Source: an uncultured Flavobacteriales bacterium (GTDB lineage Bacteria > Bacteroidota > Bacteroidia > Flavobacteriales_D > Sanyastnellaceae). Taken from it: 64,000 bases of DNA. This document shows, in pieces, positions 1-10,135 of the stretch. The stretch is from positions 1-64,000 of the forward strand of contig CALKFF010000003.1 of the NCBI GenBank assembly GCA_938084585.1. The letters are read 5' to 3'. A program made the translations under genes and the position numbers. The notes under the pieces are model-generated. The model had not been told where the DNA came from and did no database searches. It saw only the letters and a program-made list of their open reading frames with translations. The stretch's first letter is position 1. The number at the start of each line of letters is the position of its first letter.

Positions 1-1
1 C

Positions 2-886
2 TTTTTGACACGCTTGCCTTTCCAGCACATTTGCTTTACTGGCGGCACAGGCATCGGCCGCAAGGTGATGCATGCCGCGGCCGACAACTTGGCGTCTGTC
101 ACCCTCGAACTCGGCGGGAAAAGTCCGGCCATTGTCGACGCCACTGTGCACGTGGCGGACGCCGCCAAGCGTCTGGCTTGGGGGAAATTCTTGAACAGCG
201 GACAAGTGTGCATTTCGCCAGACTACCTCCTCGTGGAAGAGACCATTGCAGACCAAGTGGTTGAAGAATTTGTGGCCCAAATCCAGCACATGTACGGAGC
301 GTCCCCCGACGTCCAATTGTCGTGTGCCCAACGTTCTCGCATGGTCAACGACCACCACTTCAAGCGGGTGGTTGGATTGATTGAAGACGCCGTGCGCCAG
401 GGTGCGCGCGTGGTGACCGGGGGAACTTGGGACGCTGCAACCAAGCGAATCGCCCCCACCGTGCTGGAAGATGTCACGTTGGACATGGCCATCATGCATG
501 AAGAGATTTTTGGGCCCGTGCTTCCCGTGATCCGGTGGTCCAAGGAAGCTGAATTGAAACGCGTGCTGGAGGCCAACCCCCACCCCTTGGCCATGTACTT
601 TTTCTCCAAAGACACCGGCAAGGTGGCGCGTTGGATGGCTCAATTCCCTTCAGGCACGACAGCGGTCAACGAAGTCATCCTTCAAGTGGCGCAACCTGAG
701 TTGCCGTTTGGTGGGATTCAAACCAGCGGCATCGGCCGCACCGGGGGCTATGCAGGCTTCCAGGCCTTCTCCAACCCACGTACCGTGGTCGCCCAGCGAA
801 GCAGGTTCAACATCCTGCCTTTGACCTTCCCTCCGTTCACCTCGTTCACGTCCAAGCTCATCGCCGCCGTGCTTCGTTGGCTCTGA
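2..886 (+). CDS. Aldehyde dehydrogenase, ALDH3-like (5' end outside window)
   Basis: C-terminal two thirds of an NAD(P)-dependent aldehyde dehydrogenase, which oxidises aldehydes to carboxylic acids. The frame stays open to the left edge, so the first part of the coenzyme domain is missing (294 codons seen, about 450-480 usual). Seen directly: LELGGKSP with the general-base Glu, NSGQVCISPDY with the nucleophilic Cys, EEIFGPVLPV, and LPFGGIQTSGIGR near the end. The CISPDY form and the hydrophobic tail (LIAAVLRWL) resemble class 3 enzymes that act on fatty or aromatic aldehydes and associate with membranes; the substrate is inferred only. The stop codon overlaps the next start (TGATG). Confidence 0.93.
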   Translation, partial: FLTRLPFQHICFTGGTGIGRKVMHAAADNLASVTLELGGKSPAIVDATVHVADAAKRLAWGKFLNSGQVCISPDYLLVEETIADQVVEEFVAQIQHMYGASPDVQLSCAQRSRMVNDHHFKRVVGLIEDAVRQGARVVTGGTWDAATKRIAPTVLEDVTLDMAIMHEEIFGPVLPVIRWSKEAELKRVLEANPHPLAMYFFSKDTGKVARWMAQFPSGTTAVNEVILQVAQPELPFGGIQTSGIGRTGGYAGFQAFSNPRTVVAQRSRFNILPLTFPPFTSFTSKLIAAVLRWL

Positions 887-1995
887 TGCCTGAAGGGCTA
901 CCTTCGAACCAGATGCTCGTCCAAACGCATTTCCCACGCAGCTTGTCCCGATCCAGGTACGACCAGTACCTGGCCTCAGGATGGTTCCGCGGCTCAGTGA
1001 TGCTGTACAAAATGGACTTGTTGTGCATCGACGAGCAGCTGTTCAGCGTGGTGAACATCCGAATGAACCTGCATCACCACGAACCCACGGCCCGCCAGCG
1101 CAAGACCATGCGCAGGGTGGAATCGAGGTTCACCGTGACTTACGGCCATGCCCAGCCCAACGCCAACAAAGAGGCGCTGTACGCCCAACACAAACACAAG
1201 TTCAAAGGCTTCGTGCACAACACGTTGACAGAATATTTGAACGCCGGATTCCAAGGCACGGTCTTCGACACCCGGGAGGTGTGCGTGTACGACGGAGACA
1301 AACTCATTGCCGTGAGTTACTTCGACCTCGGGGAACAGAGCATGGCCAGCTTGTTGGGGCTGTACGACCACGACTACACCAAATTCAGCCTGGGCACCTA
1401 CACCATGCTGAAAGAAGCCGAATACGGACGGCGCACCGGTCGGAAGTGGTTCTACCCGGGGTACATCCTCGACAAACGTTCCGACTTCGACTACAAGTTG
1501 AAGTTGGGCCCGATGGAACACTACACCGTGAACAAACGTTGGGCCAAGCTCGAGAACTTCAAGCCGGAGACCACCACCTCCCACCACATTCATTTGGCCA
1601 CCCAAGCCTTGGTGCAAGGGCTCTCTGACATGGGCCTGCCCGCCAAGCTTTGGCTCTACCCCTATTTCAGCATGGGGTACATGGGGCCATGGAGCGCCTT
1701 TTTCCTGAGGCTGCCAGCGCCTGTGGAATTGGGGCACGACACCGAAGGCATGTTGGTGGCTGGCTACGACCCGGAGACGAAGGGCTACACGCTCATGCAC
1801 ATCCACCCTTGCCCTGACGCCTCCCAGTTTTTGAACATGGAGCCTTCTTCTGAATTCCAAACGGGGGAAGTCTATTTGAACCATTTGTACCAAACCGGCG
1901 ACACGCTTCTCGCCCACGGATCGCTGGACGAAGTGCTCGTCCTCGTGGCCGAATGGAGCGCCCGCCCTGACATTCTCCTGCGCGCATGCGACTGA
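886..1995 (+). CDS. Arginyl-tRNA--protein transferase-like protein (ATE family)
   Basis: Resembles the ATE/Bpt aminoacyl-tRNA-protein transferases, which add Arg or Leu to protein N-termini and mark them for degradation. About 369 residues. The N-terminal region (YDQYLASGWFRGS, then RQRKTMRR) aligns by eye with the ATE N-domain, and the GNAT-like C-domain shows FSLGTYTMLKEAEYGRRTG followed by KWFYPGYIL. The cysteine cluster normally found in the N-domain is not visible; only one Cys (LLCID) lies there. Start chosen at ATG 886, which overlaps the upstream stop, rather than TTG 877 given by the track. It overlaps xthA by 10 bases, so the two are probably cotranscribed. Whether it transfers Arg, Leu or anything else cannot be read from sequence. 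Confidence 0.72.
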   Translation: MPEGLPSNQMLVQTHFPRSLSRSRYDQYLASGWFRGSVMLYKMDLLCIDEQLFSVVNIRMNLHHHEPTARQRKTMRRVESRFTVTYGHAQPNANKEALYAQHKHKFKGFVHNTLTEYLNAGFQGTVFDTREVCVYDGDKLIAVSYFDLGEQSMASLLGLYDHDYTKFSLGTYTMLKEAEYGRRTGRKWFYPGYILDKRSDFDYKLKLGPMEHYTVNKRWAKLENFKPETTTSHHIHLATQALVQGLSDMGLPAKLWLYPYFSMGYMGPWSAFFLRLPAPVELGHDTEGMLVAGYDPETKGYTLMHIHPCPDASQFLNMEPSSEFQTGEVYLNHLYQTGDTLLAHGSLDEVLVLVAEWSARPDILLRACD

Positions 1996-2750
1996 TGAGC
2001 TGGAACGTGAACGGCCTCCGAGCCGTTGTGAAGAAGGGATTTCAAGACCAAATCAACGGCCTCGCCCCTGACGTCCTCGGGCTTCAGGAAACCAAGGCCC
2101 AAGACGACCAAGTTCGAGAGGCGCTCTTTGGTTGGGATTCCTACGAATTGCACTCCAGCTCTGCCGTCAAAAAGGGCTACAGCGGCACCGCAATCCTCAC
2201 CAAGCACCAACCGCTTTCTGTCCAAGCGGGTCTCGGGGTGGCCGACTTGGACACGGAAGGCAGGGTGCTTCGCGCGGAGTTCGATGCATTTCATTTTGTC
2301 ACGGTCTACACGCCCAACTCCAGCTCAGGGCTGAAGCGCTTGCCCTTCCGAGGAACATGGGACGCAGCATTCCGCGATTACCTGAAAGAGCTCGACCAAG
2401 ACAAGCCTGTGGTGTGCTGCGGAGACTTGAATGTCGCCCATCGGGAAATCGACCTCGCCCGTCCGGCGGCGAACTACAACAAAACCCCCGGCTACACCCA
2501 GCAGGAAATCGACGGCATGGACGCCTTGCAACAAGCCGGGTTTGTCGACACCTGGCGTGCCGCCAATCCCGACGAGGTGAAATACTCGTGGTGGAGCTAC
2601 CGAGGCGGGGCCCGTGAGAAAAATGTGGGGTGGCGATTGGACTACATGCTTGTGAGCGAGCGCGCCATGCAGCACGTTCAACATGCCGAAATCCACAATG
2701 ACGTCCTGGGCAGCGACCACTGCCCCGTGTCGTTGAGCTGGCAATCCTGA
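1986..2750 (+). CDS. xthA: Exodeoxyribonuclease III (AP endonuclease)
   Basis: Endonuclease/exonuclease/phosphatase-fold enzyme that cuts DNA 5' to abasic sites and trims 3' blocks in base excision repair. 254 residues, normal length. Motifs in order: MSWNVNGLRA (metal-binding Asn), LQETKAQ (catalytic Glu), GYSGTAIL, CGDLNVAHREIDLARP (Asp/Asn pair), GWRLDYMLVS, and C-terminal GSDHCPV (catalytic Asp-His). Start ATG 1986 gives MRLMSWNVNG, matching the family N-terminus; it overlaps the upstream gene by 10 bases. Confidence 0.96.
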   Translation: MRLMSWNVNGLRAVVKKGFQDQINGLAPDVLGLQETKAQDDQVREALFGWDSYELHSSSAVKKGYSGTAILTKHQPLSVQAGLGVADLDTEGRVLRAEFDAFHFVTVYTPNSSSGLKRLPFRGTWDAAFRDYLKELDQDKPVVCCGDLNVAHREIDLARPAANYNKTPGYTQQEIDGMDALQQAGFVDTWRAANPDEVKYSWWSYRGGAREKNVGWRLDYMLVSERAMQHVQHAEIHNDVLGSDHCPVSLSWQS

Positions 2751-2820
2751 AGCCTGCACATACGACTGTCAAATGAATGCGTGACGTGCACACGTTGGGG
2801 GCATCCTTGCCTCCAAAAAC

Positions 2821-3480
2821 ATGACACACCACCACATTCGGTTGGCCCTTGCCACCCTGAGCATGCTGTCCTTCGCGGAGGTGCATGGCCAATGCCATAC
2901 CGACTTGAACGGCAACCACATGGTCGACAACCACGACCTCTTGATTCTGCTGGCTGACTACGGCGCGACGTGCGAGGAAGCCGGCTGGCACGACCCCATC
3001 TTGTCTGAAATCCACTACAACCCGAGCACCCAACAAGGGGCAGACAGCGACCATGAATTCCTTGAATTGACCAACCCCCACCCCTTCGACCTTCATTTGG
3101 GCGGTTGGTCCATCGCAGACGGCATCGACTGCGCATTTCCCCCAGACACGTGGGTCGAAGCCGGAGGTCATCTTGTCGTTGCCAACAACCCTGACACGCT
3201 GGGGGCGTTGGTGCCCGCTTTCACGCCCGTCCTTGGCTGGTCAGGCGCGTCTGGCCTTCACAACAGTGGAGAAACCTTGAGGTTGGTTCGGCCTGACGGC
3301 TCCGTGGCCCAAACCGTCACGTACAGCGACACAAACGGGTGGCCAGAAGATCCCGACGGAGGTGGCGCCTCTTTGGAATGGCTCGGAACCCCGCACGACA
3401 ACGCCTTGCCCACTTCTTGGGTGGCCAGTTCAGCCTTGGGCGGATCTCCAGGATCGCCCAACAGCACCTGGGCCGATTGA
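2821..3480 (+). CDS. Exported lamin-tail-domain protein with dockerin-like N-terminus
   Basis: 219 residues. A signal peptide (about residues 1-23, ending EVHGQ) is followed by a single dockerin/EF-hand-like segment (DLNGNHMVDNHDLLILLADYG), a pattern often seen after signal peptides in marine Bacteroidetes. The rest (about 55-215) is a lamin-tail domain: ILSEIHYNPS, DHEFLELTNPHPFDLHLGGW, LVVANNPDTL, LRLVRPDGSVAQTVTYS. Such domains are beta-sandwich modules in secreted proteins, often beside nucleases or phosphatases; here there is no catalytic module and no T9SS tail. A nuclease-related role suggested by the xthA neighbour would be speculation. Confidence 0.8.
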   Translation: MTHHHIRLALATLSMLSFAEVHGQCHTDLNGNHMVDNHDLLILLADYGATCEEAGWHDPILSEIHYNPSTQQGADSDHEFLELTNPHPFDLHLGGWSIADGIDCAFPPDTWVEAGGHLVVANNPDTLGALVPAFTPVLGWSGASGLHNSGETLRLVRPDGSVAQTVTYSDTNGWPEDPDGGGASLEWLGTPHDNALPTSWVASSALGGSPGSPNSTWAD

Positions 3481-3482
3481 CG

Positions 3483-5711
3483 TCAAGCCAAATCCAACGT
3501 CTGGCCGTTGACCGACACAGACAGCGCGTCGCCTGTCAACAAGGCCACATTGGCTCCTTCGGCGTGAACGGCGACTTCCAACGTCCTGCCCCGGAACTGA
3601 AGCTTGAACGCGAAGGATGACCACCCCTCGGGGAGCATCGTGTGGAACGTAGGCACGCCGTCGACCACCCGGAATCCGCCGAATCCTTCCACCACAGACA
3701 TCCACGTGCCTGCCATCGAGGTGATGTGCAGCCCTTGGTACGCCTCGGCGTTGTAGTCGTCCAGGTCCAACCTGGAAGTGCGGAGGTACATCTCCAAGGC
3801 TTTCTCTTTGCGTCCAAGACGAGACGCCAGAATCCCGTGCACACAAGGCGACAAGCTGCTTTCGTGCACTGTCATCGGCTCGTAGAAGTCGAAATTGTCC
3901 CTCAGCTCTTCCGCACTGAAGTCGTCCGGGAAGAAGTAAAATCCCTGAAGGACGTCCGCTTGCTTGATGAAACAGGAGCGCAAAATGCGGTCCCACGACC
4001 ACACTTGGTTGATGGGGCGAACTTCCTCTGGCAACTCCGCGGCTGGCATGAGGTCCTTGTCCAAGAATCCGTCTTGCTGAAGACGAATGTGGGTGCCATC
4101 TTGCTGAGGCAAGCACATCCGCGTGGCAATGTCGGTCCATTGGCTCAGCTCTTCTGGGCCGACTTGTCCGTCAAAACGGCGAACCAACTCCACGGCATAC
4201 TTCAGGCACCACACGGCGAGGTAATTCGTGTACCAGTTGTTGTTGACGTTGTTCTCGTATTCGTTGGGTCCAGTGACCCCGAGCATCACGTACCCATCGC
4301 GGTGCGACGACCAGTGCACGCGTTGGGCCCAGAAACGGGCCACAGCCACGGCCACCTCGACGCCTTCTTTCGCCAGGTAGGTCGTGTCCCCGGTGTACAT
4401 CTCGTGGTTCCTCAAGGCCAAAATCATGGCTCCGTTGCGGTGAATCTCCTCGAAGGTGATCTCCCATTCGTTGTGACACTCCTCGCCGTTCATGGTGACC
4501 ATGGGGTACAGCGCCGCGCCGCCTGCGAATCCCAACTTCTCGGCATTCTCGATGGCTTTCCCGAGCTGGTTGTGCCGGTACCGGAGCAATTGCTCAGCAA
4601 CGTGCTCTGGATGTGTCGCCAAGAAAAACGGCAAACAGTACGCCTCGGTGTCCCAGTAAGACGCACCGCCGTACTTCTCCCCAGTGAACCCCTTGGGCCC
4701 GACGTTCAATCGCGCATCGTCGCCACGGTACGTTTGGTTCAAGTGGAAAATGTTGAAGCGAATGGCTTGCTGCGCCTCCACGTCGCCTTCAATCCGGATG
4801 TCCCCCAACGACCAAATGTCCGCCCAAGCCGCCTCGTGTCGGGTGCGCTCTTCGCGGTAGCCCAACTCCCTTCCTTCGCGCGCCTCGTTCAGTGCCAGCT
4901 CGGGACAGTCCGCAGACGTGGCGTGCAACGAACTGACCAAGCCCACGTGCTTGTGGAACACCAGCGGTGTCTCGGGCGATTCAAAAGAGGCACCGAGTCC
5001 CGTGGCCTTGACGGCCTCGATCCCTGTCCAGGTTGCCCCAGACAGATTCACAGCCTGTGCGCATGCAACGGTGAATTCCGTTTTTTCGGTGGTGTTCCAG
5101 AGCACCGATGTGCCGGCATCAGGGTGCGATTCGTGCCCCTCGTGGAGCCAGAACGAATCGTCCCAATTCGTGTCCTCGTTGGACACGTCTCCATCCAACA
5201 ACGGTCGGACTTCCAACGTCTCGACGCCATGAAGGGGCGTCACACGCACCTCCACGGCAGCCCTGTTGGGGGAAGCCATGCTGATGAAGCGCTCCGTCTC
5301 CAATTTGATTTTGGCGCCGTCTTGAAGCTCCACAGTGCACGTACGCTGAAGAAGACCCCGACGCATGTCCAGCACCCGCTTGAATCCTTCAATGGACTTT
5401 GTGACGTTCAGGTCCAGGACTTGGCCGTTGACCACGACGTCGGTGCGTGTCCAATTGGTCGCGTTGAGCACTTTGGCGAAGTACTCTGGGTACCCGTTTT
5501 TCCACCACCCCACCTTGGTGCGGTCGGGGTAATACACCCCACCGACGTAACTGCCAAGCATGTGGTCGCCGCTGTAGCCTTCCTCGAAATTGGCACGCTG
5601 GCCAAACCGGCCATTGCCAATGGAGAAGATGCTCTCCGAGCTCCGCATGTTGTCGGGATCAAACCCTTCCTCCACGATGCACCAGGCATCGGCTTTCAGA
5701 TACTTGTTCAT
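3483..5711 (-). CDS. Maltose phosphorylase-type glycoside hydrolase family 65
   Basis: 742 residues starting at MNKYLKADAW; the track's 893-residue version adds non-homologous upstream residues. GH65 phosphorylases split alpha-glucosides with phosphate and inversion, giving beta-glucose-1-phosphate and a free sugar. Seen: an N-terminal beta-sandwich (SIGNGRFGQRANFEE), then the (alpha/alpha)6 barrel with YRGDDARLNVGPKG, KYGGASYWDTE and GEECHNEWEITFEE near residue 415, which holds the catalytic acid. The context supports maltose as substrate: the next genes upstream on this strand are beta-phosphoglucomutase and a sugar kinase, and the divergent locus encodes alpha-amylases and SusCD. Trehalose or kojibiose cannot be excluded. 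Last gene of the minus-strand operon. Confidence 0.92.
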   Translation of the reverse strand: MNKYLKADAWCIVEEGFDPDNMRSSESIFSIGNGRFGQRANFEEGYSGDHMLGSYVGGVYYPDRTKVGWWKNGYPEYFAKVLNATNWTRTDVVVNGQVLDLNVTKSIEGFKRVLDMRRGLLQRTCTVELQDGAKIKLETERFISMASPNRAAVEVRVTPLHGVETLEVRPLLDGDVSNEDTNWDDSFWLHEGHESHPDAGTSVLWNTTEKTEFTVACAQAVNLSGATWTGIEAVKATGLGASFESPETPLVFHKHVGLVSSLHATSADCPELALNEAREGRELGYREERTRHEAAWADIWSLGDIRIEGDVEAQQAIRFNIFHLNQTYRGDDARLNVGPKGFTGEKYGGASYWDTEAYCLPFFLATHPEHVAEQLLRYRHNQLGKAIENAEKLGFAGGAALYPMVTMNGEECHNEWEITFEEIHRNGAMILALRNHEMYTGDTTYLAKEGVEVAVAVARFWAQRVHWSSHRDGYVMLGVTGPNEYENNVNNNWYTNYLAVWCLKYAVELVRRFDGQVGPEELSQWTDIATRMCLPQQDGTHIRLQQDGFLDKDLMPAAELPEEVRPINQVWSWDRILRSCFIKQADVLQGFYFFPDDFSAEELRDNFDFYEPMTVHESSLSPCVHGILASRLGRKEKALEMYLRTSRLDLDDYNAEAYQGLHITSMAGTWMSVVEGFGGFRVVDGVPTFHTMLPEGWSSFAFKLQFRGRTLEVAVHAEGANVALLTGDALSVSVNGQTLDLA

Positions 5712-5740
5712 GGCAAAGTCTTGCGACGCGATGCCGCCAA

Positions 5741-6397
5741 TCAGGCGGACATCCAGGTTGTCAAATCGTGCAGGCGCACGCCTTTCAAGTCGGGCTTCAC
5801 CACATCCGCAGCTCCAAGAACCTCGGGGTCGCCGAGGCCCACAGCAAAGAATCCACCCGCCTTTGCGGCGGCCACACCTGCTGCCGCATCTTCGAAGACA
5901 ATGCATTCTGCAGGCTGCACCCCCAATCCCTGGGCGCCCTTCAGGAACACTTCTGGATCGGGCTTGGACAAGGTGATGTGGTTGCCGTCCACGACGACTT
6001 TGAAAAAGCCCGAAAGCTCCACGTTGTCCAAAATGAGCTGGGCGTTTTTGCTGGACGATCCCAGCCCCACGCCAATGCCCGCATCGCTCAACTCCTGGAT
6101 GAGCTCTGCGGCGCCAGGCAAAATGTCTTCCTTCCGCATGCCCTTGATCAAATCGAGGTACCACTCGTTTTTGTGGTTCATCAATTTGAGCTTGGTGGCC
6201 TCGTTGAGTTCCATGTTGCCCAACCGAAGGATGTGCTCCAAGCTGTCCACACGGCTCAACCCCTTCAAGGCATGGTTGTCTTCCTCGGTGAAGGGAATGC
6301 TGAGCTCATCGGCCAGCCGTTTCCAAGCCACAAAGTGGTGCTTGGCCGAATCCACCAGCACCCCGTCCATGTCAAACAAACATCCTTTCAAAGCCAT
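5741..6397 (-). CDS. pgmB: Beta-phosphoglucomutase (HAD family)
   Basis: 218 residues. Converts beta-glucose-1-phosphate to glucose-6-phosphate through a beta-glucose-1,6-bisphosphate intermediate. HAD signature at the N-terminus: FDMDGVLVDS with nucleophile Asp9 and acid/base Asp11; then the cap with KGLSRVDSL, GLGSSSKNA (motif II Ser), KPDPEVFL (motif III Lys) and FEDAAAGVAAAKAGG (motif IV). The start ATG 6397 is the only one that places DMDGV correctly. It lies 29 bases upstream of the GH65 gene and follows the BadF kinase by 2 bases, so the three are one transcription unit. It uses exactly the anomer that inverting GH65 enzymes produce. Confidence 0.95.
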   Translation of the reverse strand: MALKGCLFDMDGVLVDSAKHHFVAWKRLADELSIPFTEEDNHALKGLSRVDSLEHILRLGNMELNEATKLKLMNHKNEWYLDLIKGMRKEDILPGAAELIQELSDAGIGVGLGSSSKNAQLILDNVELSGFFKVVVDGNHITLSKPDPEVFLKGAQGLGVQPAECIVFEDAAAGVAAAKAGGFFAVGLGDPEVLGAADVVKPDLKGVRLHDLTTWMSA

Positions 6398-6399
6398 GG

Positions 6400-7263
6400 T
6401 CAAAGCGAGTTGAGAATGAATTTCACGTGGTAATTCGCCAGCCCGTCGATGGGCTTTTTGATGATGTTGCCCACGGTGTATCCGCGGTCCGCGCAAGCCT
6501 GCTTCAGTGCATCCTGGAAATGATAAGCCACGCTGCCCACGAAGTGCACAGGCATGCGCTCCGCCCCTTCAAAGCAGGCCACGTGGGCGTCCAAGAAGGC
6601 CTTGAAGCCTTCGTCCAGCCAATTCTGAATGAATGGATGCTCCTTGTGCTGCCCCAAGAAGGTCATGAAACTGGCCAAAAAGACGTTGGCGTCTGGCTCC
6701 TGGTAAACTTTTCGAGTGATGGACAATTTGTCCAGACCGTACTTCGATTGGAAGTCCGCTTGGATTTCAGCAGGCAACTTGCGGTACAAGAACCCCGCGA
6801 GCAACTTCTTGCCAAACCAAGAACCACTGCCTTCGTCACCCAAGATGTACGCCAGCGCCGGGACCTCCTCGGAGACGTCCTTGCCGTCAAACATGCAACT
6901 GTTGGACCCTGTGCCCAAGATGCAGGTCACGGCCGGCTCACCTGTGTAGGTGCTGTAGGCCGCGCCGTCCAAATCGTGGCCGACGTGCACCACCGCGCCA
7001 GGGAACACGCGCTCAAGCCCTTCGGCGATGACCGCGCACAACTCCGGGGAAGACGACCCTGCGCCGTAGAAGTAGACCCGGTCCACTCCCTCGGCCATGG
7101 CCATGGCTTGAGAATTGGCCTTCATTTCCCGCTCCACCAAGTTGGCGTCGTGGAAATAAGGGTTGAATCCCATGGTGTGGAATTCGCCCAGTTCTTGGCC
7201 ACCTTCTGTGATGGCCAGCCAATCACATTTGGTCGAACCGCTGTCTGCGATGAGGATGCGCAC
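6400..7263 (-). CDS. BadF/BadG/BcrA/BcrD-type sugar kinase (N-acetylglucosamine kinase-like)
   Basis: 287 residues with a GTG start 10 bases after the gap stop. ASKHA-fold ATPase: phosphate-1 loop ADSGSTKCDW at residues 5-14, a second nucleotide segment ILGTGSNSCMFDG, and GDEGSGSWFGKKLL, typical of Bacteroidetes proteins annotated as N-acetylglucosamine kinase. The family phosphorylates amino sugars or glucose, or acts as an activator ATPase. Position inside an operon for maltose phosphorolysis suggests it phosphorylates the free glucose released by GH65; that is inference. No canonical ROK or hexokinase glucokinase is in this window. Confidence 0.82.
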   Translation of the reverse strand: MRILIADSGSTKCDWLAITEGGQELGEFHTMGFNPYFHDANLVEREMKANSQAMAMAEGVDRVYFYGAGSSSPELCAVIAEGLERVFPGAVVHVGHDLDGAAYSTYTGEPAVTCILGTGSNSCMFDGKDVSEEVPALAYILGDEGSGSWFGKKLLAGFLYRKLPAEIQADFQSKYGLDKLSITRKVYQEPDANVFLASFMTFLGQHKEHPFIQNWLDEGFKAFLDAHVACFEGAERMPVHFVGSVAYHFQDALKQACADRGYTVGNIIKKPIDGLANYHVKFILNSL

Positions 7264-7273
7264 GACCCTGGGC

Positions 7274-9287
<2,014 letters not shown>

Positions 9288-9337
9288 GGACTTTCGGTCA
9301 AAACGGTCGCAAATGTCTTCCACAGAACGCAATTTTC

Positions 9338-9345
9338 CGAATGTA
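9338..9345 (-). promoter_or_regulatory. Candidate -7 box for the pfkA operon
   Basis: Reads TACATTCG on the minus strand, fitting TAnnTT(T/C)G, 50 bases upstream of the pfkA start in the divergent intergenic region. No clear -33 TTG is seen at the usual distance. Confidence 0.35.
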
Positions 9346-9402
9346 AAACCCAAAGATTCACAGGGCTTGGCCATGTAAGTGTACTTTCGACACCTAGTCC
9401 GC

Positions 9403-9410
9403 TATCTTTC
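9403..9410 (+). promoter_or_regulatory. Candidate -7 box for the Nudix regulator/PUL operon
   Basis: TATCTTTC, one base off TAnnTTTG, 29 bases before the ATG at 9440. A second match (TACTTTCG) lies at 9382-9389. The 152-base gap between the divergent operons (9288-9439) is the obvious place for the regulator's operator, but I see no convincing long palindrome in it. Confidence 0.4.
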
Positions 9411-9439
9411 GGGCTTCGCACCCACGAATTGTTCCCACC

Positions 9440-10135
9440 ATGGATGTCAGTGTCGATTGTGTTTTGTTCGGGTTTGACGGAGAATCCCTCAAACTCCTGT
9501 TGATTCGTCAGCGCACGGAATCCGCCGGAGAGTTGACGGAGGCTGCGCTTCAAATGGCCCTGCCTGGCAACTTGGTGGAGGAAGACGAATCACTCGACGA
9601 CGCCGCCAAGCGGGTGTTGAGCGAGCTGACCCAACTTGACGACGTGTTCCTGAAACAATTTCACACCTTCGGCCATCCCGATCGGGTCAGCGATTTGAAA
9701 GACCAGCAATGGCTCCGAACGTTCAGGGAGGAACCGCAAAACCGCGTCATGACCGTGGCCTATTACGGCCTGGTGTCCTTGCACGACCACACCCCTGCGC
9801 CGGCTTCCTTTGCAGGTGACGTGCATTGGACCGACGTGCGGGACTTGCCCAACTTGGCATTCGACCACGACGAGATCGCCTCTCTGGCCCTGGCCACACT
9901 TCGTGCGGAATTGGAATCCAAGCACATTTCGTTTGAGCTCTTGCCGGAAAAATTCACGCTGCGCCAGCTTCAATCTCTACACGAGGTGGTTCTTGACAAG
10001 AAGCTGGACAAGAGAAATTTCCGAAAGAACATCAAGAAGTTGGACCACGTGGTCCCATTGAATGAAAAAGAAGAAGGCGTGTTGCACAAGCCTGCACAAC
10101 TGTTCACCTACGACTCCTCACTCACCCAACCATGA
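9440..10135 (+). CDS. Nudix-domain transcriptional regulator with C-terminal winged helix (NrtR/AraR-like)
   Basis: 231 residues. The N-terminal about 150 residues are a Nudix fold (MDVSVDCVLFGF, LKLLLIRQR, LPGNLVEEDESLDDAAKRVL). The C-terminal part (about 155-231: FTLRQLQSLHEVVLDKKLDKRNFRKNIKKLD) matches the winged-helix module of Nudix-related regulators. The Nudix box is degenerate: against GX5EX7REUXEEXGU the first Glu of RE is Val, the second Glu of EE is Leu and the final Gly is Gln. It therefore probably senses a ligand rather than hydrolysing one, as known for AraR-type regulators of sugar genes in Bacteroidetes. It sits between the divergent glycolytic and PUL operons, overlaps the GH13 gene (ATGA), and most likely controls one or both. 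Confidence 0.85.
   Translation: MDVSVDCVLFGFDGESLKLLLIRQRTESAGELTEAALQMALPGNLVEEDESLDDAAKRVLSELTQLDDVFLKQFHTFGHPDRVSDLKDQQWLRTFREEPQNRVMTVAYYGLVSLHDHTPAPASFAGDVHWTDVRDLPNLAFDHDEIASLALATLRAELESKHISFELLPEKFTLRQLQSLHEVVLDKKLDKRNFRKNIKKLDHVVPLNEKEEGVLHKPAQLFTYDSSLTQP

Noticed and set aside
1-30. Possible frameshift at the left edge (LFDT in frame 1, LPFQH in frame 2)
   Set aside because: Too few bases to judge; frame 2 is open to the edge and fits the family.
3642-6413. 923-codon open frame antisense to the GH65 and pgmB genes
   Set aside because: No recognisable motifs and it mirrors two well-supported genes; long shadow frames are expected in GC-rich coding DNA.
6421-6440. parS-like TTTCACGTGG inside the BadF kinase gene
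   Set aside because: Only about 10 of 16 positions match the parS consensus and the bases are explained by coding.
9288-9374. N-terminal extension of pfkA to 9374
   Set aside because: Extra residues have no PfkA similarity and a promoter-like box lies within them.
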